From Nymphaea colorata (lineage: Eukaryota; Streptophyta; Magnoliopsida; Nymphaeales; Nymphaeaceae): 64,000 bases of DNA. The notes under the pieces were generated by a model. The model was not told the origin of the DNA. It saw nothing but the letters and a program-made list of their open reading frames with translations, and searched no databases. Location: contig NC_045144.1 of the NCBI RefSeq assembly GCF_008831285.2, positions 1,178,001-1,242,000 of the forward strand. The letters run 5' to 3'. Position 1 is the stretch's first letter. Each line of letters begins with the position of its first letter. Below, one piece after another: positions 57,966 through 64,000 of the stretch. Position numbers and translations under genes: made by a program.

Positions 57966-59045
57966 GTTGTCAAGCAATGGAAGAGGAAAGCTAAAAAAAT
58001 CCTGGATCTGAACAGTAAGGAAAACTCCTATGAAGCCGAGAAAGTTAAGACTAGGAAATACTATTGACTCTGGTGTTCAAACATTTGCAAGGATTTAACA
58101 AGAGTATATACTGAGAGAGAAGCCACAATGCTCTATAAGATCTTGGCAGGTAGCAAAATGAGTGTTGAGAGATTGGCTCCGGGCTTGTGTAGTTGTTCCT
58201 CTGAGTCAGCAATCAAGAGTACCGAGTAGGCATAAAGCTGATTTATGTCTATTTCGCGAAGATAATGACTTACGAACCTTTGGCTCGTCGAAAACCCGTA
58301 AGGTGAAGCAGGTTGGACAGGTGACAAAGTTACACATAACCACCAAATCAGTGGAGCTTCGTAGTAGCCTTTGAGGTGGTGAGGTATTCCCTTGAAGGTG
58401 AAGGTCGGCCTAAAAACGAAATCAAAGAAAAAAAACTAGCAAAAAGCTAAATGCAAAAGAAAGAAAAACAAAAGAACTAAGACAAAAAAGACAAAAGGTG
58501 CCTGCCAAGAGATGAAAGACATGAAGGTTGAACTCACAGGAATTGAATGTAACGATCTTTTGTGGATGTGCGAATTTGGGGTCAATATCTGCTCCTTTGT
58601 TTTTATTAGGTAAGATGTCGAGGATGATTCCTTTATGGTACATTTTGGAAATTGAAAGATATCCCTTCTAGAGGTTCGACGACATTGATGCGAAATGAAT
58701 CCTAATGCTTGTATGGTACTTTGGATAAGTGAATGACATATTACTTGCACAACACGAGCACTCAAGCTTATGAGTTAAAGTGATAATTTTGAACTATTTC
58801 AAAGTCAAAATTTGACATCTTTTGTTATATTTCGAGGTTTTCTTGGCATAAGAGGAACTAACCAATCCCCTTTGGTCTTGAAAGGTGTTTGCCATTTCAT
58901 TAACAAACTACTAGTCCATTCGTGGAATAGATGGAACTCTTCAAACCTAGTTCACTTATGTTGAATGTGACAATTTGTCCATCTTTTCCTTTGTCTTAGG
59001 AGAGGCACATCATTTGGAAACCTGACCCACAATTCCATCTTAACC
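57966..59045. repeat. Repeat W, copy 2 (about 1.08 kb)
   Basis: It starts TGTTGTCAAGCAATGG and follows copy 1 through GAGAAGCCACAATGCT, CTTACGAACCTTTGG, GTGGTGAGGTATTCCC and GCACAACACGAGCACTCAAG, to about ATTCCATCTTAA. The start-to-start distance to copy 1 is 8190 bp. Confidence 0.8.
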
Positions 59046-59640
59046 GAGTGTCTTCAACCCGTTGAAATGTCTTTATCCTGTTTTTAAATGACATAACCTA
59101 GACTTAGGGTTGAGGCTATCATGGAAGATCTCTTATCTGTTTTCAAAAGAACTGGTCGATTTTGAACTGTGACGTTTTTGAAAAGTTCTATCCTTTGAAG
59201 TTGCATGAATTTTGTTCTTGGCTTCATCTAATATTTGTCTTGGCTTGCAATACATGGTTTTGCAAAATGAGGTGGAGTTATTCTTCATCGCCACCAACTA
59301 CCCACCCATGCCTTTGCTTCGACAGTTGGGTCCTTTATGGTTTCGGACCAGGTTAGTATTCAGTTTCTTCTTGTGTCATGTTAGTTGAGTGTTATGGATA
59401 TTTATCATATTTTGACTAATATGTGTTTTGTTTATCCATAAATGAGGGCAGTATTCAGCATTGGGGAAGTTGTGGCTTATGGGCCCACTGTTCAAATGTG
59501 CGTATATTGTGTTTTTATTTTCAGAGCTAACATGTCAATTCATACAGTTAAAAGCATGCTTTCTTTTTGTCCTCATAGCTAAATCTTAGTTATGAGATCT
59601 AATTGCAGAACTTGCCTTTGGTTGCTCAATTTTATTGCAG
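59046..59640. other. Intron-like stretch before the KUP exon
   Basis: A frame ending in LCFDSWVLYGFGPG runs into a donor-like GGTTAGTATT at about 59350. Later the sequence ends in TTTTATTGCAG at 59640, a good splice acceptor. No transporter motif was recognised in the earlier part. Confidence 0.35.
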
Positions 59641-59880
59641 GTGGGACATTTGCATTGTACTCACTGATATGCAAGAATGTAAAGCTCTGTCTTCTTCCAA
59701 ACCAATTTTCATCTGTTGCTCGTATCAAGTTCAACTAAAGGTGCCACCTCCACAGCTTGGGATGTCAATAACGATTAAAGAAAGGAGGTATGTGAGCTTC
59801 ATTGTCACTGAAAAGGATGTTCTCGTTTGTTCTTGTTGGTACTTGACAGAAGTGTCCACTGTCTTTTGATGTCATTGTTG
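59641..59880 (+). pseudogene. KT/HAK/KUP potassium transporter exon, degenerate
   Basis: KUP proteins are plasma- or vacuolar-membrane K+ transporters with about 12 membrane segments. Directly after the acceptor at 59640 the frame reads GGTFALYSLICKNVKLCLLP then NQFSSVARI, matching the strongly conserved family block GGTFALYSLICR that precedes a loop with S-x-A-R-I-S-S-F. A stop follows at FN-stop. A frame shift then gives KVPPPQL and IKERRYVS, corresponding to the family's LKVPSPELER and IKERLE. The next membrane segment with GTSMVIADG is only faintly traceable (SFVLVGT in a third frame near 59840). The first membrane segments and everything downstream are not found. At least one stop and two frame changes are present. 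Non-functional. Confidence 0.8.
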
Positions 59881-61911
59881 AACATCTCCAAGATAGTAAG
59901 GGTTCAACTAGATATAGGATTTTAATGCTACTATGTTACTATGTTCTAATTTCAGTTTGTTTTTTACTTTTTTTATTGAAGAGGCAATTGCTTTATAGAT
60001 TACCACAATTATGGTGTGCCTATGAATTATTTTTTCCTCCAAAATATTTCACACATTTGATGTAGAAGGTTTGCAGTCATATGGGTTCAAGCTGGACTTT
60101 GGCAAGTTCTTGTATGAAAACCCCTGTATTATAACAATTTTTTTTTCCTTGTACACGTGCAAATCTAATTATGAAGGAAAATGAAGAAATTGAAGAAACA
60201 TGAGAAAGTGACTTAAAGTAGAAGAGACCATATGTATGAAGCAAATTCTTGTCTTTCTTACAAATGATATGTGCCTCATAGGGAGAGTTACTTATGCAAG
60301 TTTTTTGTCCATGCAGTTGATTGCCACAACTTCTCTTTTCCAGGAGGGGACTCCTCATCTCCTGAACACTGAAGGCTGCTTTTGAAAATTGCCATAAGCA
60401 CAACTTTCCATTTTGCTCCTATTTTCTTTCTGCTGTAAGCATCTGTGATTGGTCTAGTTGTCATGACCAGTGACCACTTTAACGATGCTGCAACAGAAGA
60501 TGCTAGATATTAGGGGCTGTTTGGCCTTCATCTTGATCAAAAGAGAAACAGATTATGAATCGTAGGTGTGGATCAAATTGCTGGCAAACTACGGTGGATG
60601 TAGACTTGCCATTTATCACTTTTTTGTTATTTTCTCAAGTCCTTTAGGATTTTTCTTATTTTTATATTATTTATTCTTTGACAAAAGTAGATAATATTTG
60701 TTTCTAAGCCCAACTGATTGAGTCTTTGAATCAGCCAATTCACCAAATGGGCACCCTAACCAATTTGATTCACAGTGAGATTTTTATAACACTGATTAAG
60801 ACTTGATAGGAAAAGTGCTCATTGGCAGCCAAGGTACAAGCATCTCTCTCTTTCATTTCCGTTAGAAATGAGGGCTGGCCAAAAAGCCCTGTGTTTTGGG
60901 TCTGTTCTCTCTCTCTTTCACTAGGAGATGCTCATGCCAATTTACAACAACTGGAATTCTGCAACAACCTGCATCGATTTCCTTTTCCAATTTTGATTTT
61001 TTTTTCCTAAATATCAATTGACGACGGATGGACGGATTAGTCGAAGGTCGTGACCTTTTGCCGAGGAGACCTTGGTTGAGAAGGCAGAGGTTGTGGCCAT
61101 TGCTGGCGGAAGGTAGTGCTGAGGTTAAAATAGCAAGGGTAAAAAAAGTCAAGGATCTGGAACTTGACATAGATGAGAAACCAACCGAAGCCTGAGCATT
61201 TTGGTTTTCTTTATTATTGATTTGCCTGTTTCTTGGCTGTTTTTCTTTTCTTTTTCGTGCGCTGCAGAAGCTGTCCCGCATGCATCTGCTCACATCTGCA
61301 TCAGCTCCTCTTCCTCATCGGCAGCTGCTCATGTCTGCATCAGTTCCTCTTCCTCATATCTGTCGAGGTAAGGCGCAGGCTTGCCTCTTTCGATCGCGTT
61401 TTATTCTCATGTCTGCCTGTGTTTCCTGTCTGCCTTTCCCCAAATCACAGCCCTAGTCGTCTTCTACACCCTTTTAACATAAGGAGGGTCGTTTTAGATA
61501 TGCTTTATCTTTGAAAAAGTAGACGATATTTGTTAATTAGCCCAACTGATTGAGTCATTGAATATCTTACGGTGGCCAAAATTTATTGGATCTTTGTTGC
61601 CTTTGCTGTATTTGAGGAACATGTGATCACTATCCTCATTAGCTTGCTTACACATGACGGTAAGGGTCCTCCTTGAGGTTCAGACAACTCGCGAATTGCA
61701 GAGGCAGACCCAGCTATGCATCGGGCTGCCCTCCTCTTTCCAAACCCTCTCCTATTTTAACTCTGGCCACTTCCATCTCCTCTGTATTAAACCATGTCAT
61801 ATCATATCATAGAGTTCTTGGCTCCCTTCACTTTGAGCCCCACATAGGATTTGCCAAGTTGGACAAGTTTCATATGCTAATAGGTAATTGAATTTAGAGA
61901 ATTGTTAATTT
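59881..61911. other. Two kilobases without a recognised gene
   Basis: TTAGGGGCTGTTTGGCC (60509-60525) looks like one end of a Tourist or hAT-type MITE, but no matching right end was found. A 47 bp phrase with AGCCCAACTGATTGAGTC occurs at about 60687 and 61519. Reverse-strand frames (60077-60403 and 60862-61293) have no motif I know. Confidence 0.35.
61286..61363. repeat. Tandem repeat, 39 bp unit, two copies
   Basis: CTGCTCAYRTCTGCATCAG then CTCCTCTTCCTCAT is repeated at 61286 and 61325. It is in frame (39 bases), giving a repeated SASxPLPH peptide in a frame with no recognised domain. Confidence 0.88.
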
Positions 61912-62231
61912 TGTTGGAGAACGTGTGCTGAAGGCTTCACTGGTTGTGACCCTCCTTCCAAAAATTCTTCACCATGCACCTCTTTATTTCGCACCCATTC
62001 AAGAGCCAGAGCGGTTTCAATAGTTGAAAATTTTTTGAGGATCAGTCCCTGCTCACCTTCAATGTATGGCACCTGTCTTCGTGTTCATTGATGGTAGCCG
62101 TTAGCTGAAGAGATTATCCATCTTCATTTTTCATTCTTCTCTAGTTGTGTATCATGACAAGAACCGGTATGCATCTTACCGGTTTATATCTACGTGTGAA
62201 CCTGTGCATGTGAATCTAGATTATTTCAACA
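61912..62231 (+). mobile_element. Retrotransposon LTR, 320 bp
   Basis: The segment is bounded by TGTTG and CAACA and is followed after two bases by a tRNA-Met type primer site, so it reads as a 5' LTR in plus orientation. ACCGGTATGCATCTTACCGGT inside contains an inverted ACCGGT pair. No second LTR, gag or pol was found in the remaining window; the internal part is cut off by block X at 62691. It may be a truncated copia element or a TRIM. Confidence 0.75.
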
Positions 62232-62233
62232 AT

Positions 62234-62245
62234 TGGTAGCAGAGC
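62234..62245 (+). other. Primer binding site, tRNA-iMet type, one mismatch
   Basis: TGGTAGCAGAGC matches TGGTATCAGAGC at 11 of 12 bases and lies 2 bases after the LTR end. Confidence 0.8.
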
Positions 62246-62690
62246 TGGTTAATGCCCTATATCATCTCTTCTTTGTTTGGAACCGTATGAGAGACCAGTA
62301 GATATCTGTCCACCATACTGATCAACGAGGGACAACGTCTACCGGCGGTCTCTCCCACATAGGGATCTCTCTTTTTGTCCCGTTAAGCTCCTTTATTTTA
62401 TTAGAGACCTCATTGAAGCAGGAAATATGGTTAAACTGATGATAAAAATATGATTCCTTATTGTCTTCTTTCTGCTCCTCTTCCTTTTAGTGATTATTAA
62501 ATTGTCTCTTAATCTTTAAATACTGAAATCCCACCAGTGATTACAATTTTTTTTTTAAACATAAAAGCTATTGACCCACTTATCTCTTCTCACAGCATTT
62601 ATCGCCTGTGATTCCGTTGTGTTGTTAGGTACTGGCAAGGCTTAGTCAGTAGCATTTGCTCCAGTAGCGGATTTTCATATCTGAAAGGGC
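62246..62690. other. Internal remnant of the LTR element, no coding sequence recognised
   Basis: Sequence between the primer site and block X. It has no gag-like frame. A GAGACCAGTAGATATCTGTCC-like leader follows the primer site, as is usual. Confidence 0.4.
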
Positions 62691-63856
62691 ATGAATATCG
62701 GACTTTCATGCGTTGTTGTTTTTCTTTGTCGGTTGCTAAATACTTTTATCTGTTTAGTGATATTTGGTCCTGTCCATTGTACTTCCTAGCATTAATGACA
62801 TTATTGGGTTTTGCTTCAAATTGTATTGTTTCTTGTCCTATCCTTGCCTAGTTCTAAATGTTGCTTAGATCTGATCTTTCCTCTAATTTTGCTTTTCTTG
62901 TATTTGCAGTTATGACTTGTGACCTAATTTTGCTTATGGCGGGTCAAATTTGTTGTGAGAAAGAGAAGGCTCAATGAGGCAGTGCATTGTTCTGCACTTG
63001 TCTAAGACAGTCTTATTGTCAACAAATGTTTCCCCTTAATGCAGCTCCAATTAATTGTCATGGTAACCTTTTGGGAATATGATGAAGGTTCATGGTCTAT
63101 TACAAGAAGTGAGTTACTTTGTTCTTCGTAGAGAAAATCTGTTTTCTATAAATTTTATAGAATAATGTGATTTCTTTGCTAATGTCCTTTACATTAGGGT
63201 TCCTTTTTATTTGAATTATTCTTGCCCTGTGTGCTTGAGTGTTGTATGCTCATCTTGGGTGCAAGCATTTTGTTGGTGGACTGCACTTGTCTAAGACAGT
63301 CTTATTGTCAAAAAATGTTTCCCCTTAATGCAGCTCCAATTAATTGTCATGGTAACCTTTGGGGATATGATGAAGGTCTATTACAAGAAGTGGGTTACTT
63401 TGTTCTTTGAAGAGAAAATCTGTTTTCTATAAATTCTATAGAACAACATAGCTTGATTTCTTTGCTAATGTCCTTTACATTTGGTTTTCTTTTTATTGTA
63501 TTATTCTTGCCATGTGTGCTTGAGTGTTGTATGTTCATCTTGGGTGCAAGCATTTTGTGTTTTGATCTTCTTGCATCTGATTATAGTTTTCTGAATTTTC
63601 TGTGTTTTTTTACTGACCTTTAATAGTTTAATTAGGAAAAATTGTTTTTGAGAACTTTTAGTCTGTTCTACTTTGTACAGAAATTGGGAAGAATAAAAAA
63701 ATGCCAAAATTGTTCAAAAAATTCTGAACTTTGGTTTTCTAAAATCCTTAATTCTGTAGAGTAAAAAAACCCTTAGTTTTCATATCGGCTCTTTACAATA
63801 TAATGTCTTTTTAACCCAGATTTGTGAACCTGTTAGAAATAGAAAAGTCTGCCTCT
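62691..63856 (+). repeat. Block X, copy 2 (1166 bp) with an internal 289 bp tandem duplication
   Basis: Full match to 56827-57750, with the same two acceptor-exon pieces. The part from GCACTTGTCTAAGACAG to GGTGCAAGCATTTTGT is present twice (starting 62994 and 63283), which accounts for most of the extra length. The second exon-like piece (CHGNLW...YDEG) therefore occurs twice in this copy. Confidence 0.85.
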
Positions 63857-64000
63857 GTTCTATATCCAAATACTTTTTTACTTTGGCTTTCTGTAGACAA
63901 CCTTACATTCAGAGTCTAACAATGTCCAATCCCATAGTTGTCATCATCATTTCCCTAATGATTTTACAAAAGCCACTGTGTAGGACTGGCTTATGCTGGC

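Overview
The window looks like nuclear DNA of a flowering plant. The evidence is plant-type Ty1-copia and Ty3-gypsy retrotransposon remnants, copia primer sites matching the 3' end of initiator tRNA-Met, Tourist-like MITEs, nepenthesin/CDR1-type aspartic protease copies, a VAL-type B3 gene fragment and a KT/HAK/KUP potassium transporter exon. I cannot name the species. Most of the sequence is AT-rich, repeat-filled intergenic DNA. I found no protein-coding gene that I would call intact and functional, and no rRNA gene, tRNA gene or CRISPR array. All family assignments come from reading translated motifs by eye; no similarity search was run, and repeat boundaries are good to roughly 10-30 bases unless given exactly.

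1-22 kb: the window opens inside the 3' end of an aspartic protease pseudogene (D). This lies in the left arm (1-3505) of a large inverted duplication whose other arm is 46031-49117. A dispersed 0.3 kb repeat and an 860 bp direct repeat (4421-5279 and 10872-11713, with a partial third copy) follow. Between the two full copies sits a 3'-truncated copia element with a well-defined 349 bp LTR and primer site. A GC-richer block (about 11.95-14.73 kb) precedes two tandem aspartic protease copies in the same orientation, A (15535-16862) and B (21630-22216). Both are broken and share the same early stop codon.

22-46 kb: copy B is cut off by a reverse-strand Ty3-gypsy remnant (gag, protease, start of RT). 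A long AT-rich, LTR-like tract follows, then a mosaic of small repeats, MITEs, a 231 bp-period minisatellite, and two copia elements joined head to tail on the reverse strand (40.6-45.7 kb). A 100 N assembly gap ends this part.

46-64 kb: the right arm of the inverted duplication carries aspartic protease copy C, which is truncated by a 1.1 kb repeat (W). A second W copy lies 8.19 kb further on. Between the W copies are a VAL-like B3 pseudogene, a 1.2 kb degenerate TA-rich tract and a copia integrase fragment. Beyond the second W copy are a KUP transporter exon, a 320 bp LTR with a primer site, and a duplicated 0.9-1.2 kb block (56827-57750 and 62691-63856).

The genes do not form a pathway. 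The history they suggest is an aspartic protease locus that was duplicated in direct and inverted orientation, decayed, and was invaded by retrotransposons, next to a region that has collected fragments of unrelated host genes. I did not find a new functional system. The most unusual items are the inverted duplication with its datable insertion, the shared nonsense codon in A and B, and the mixed host-gene fragments at 51.8-60 kb.
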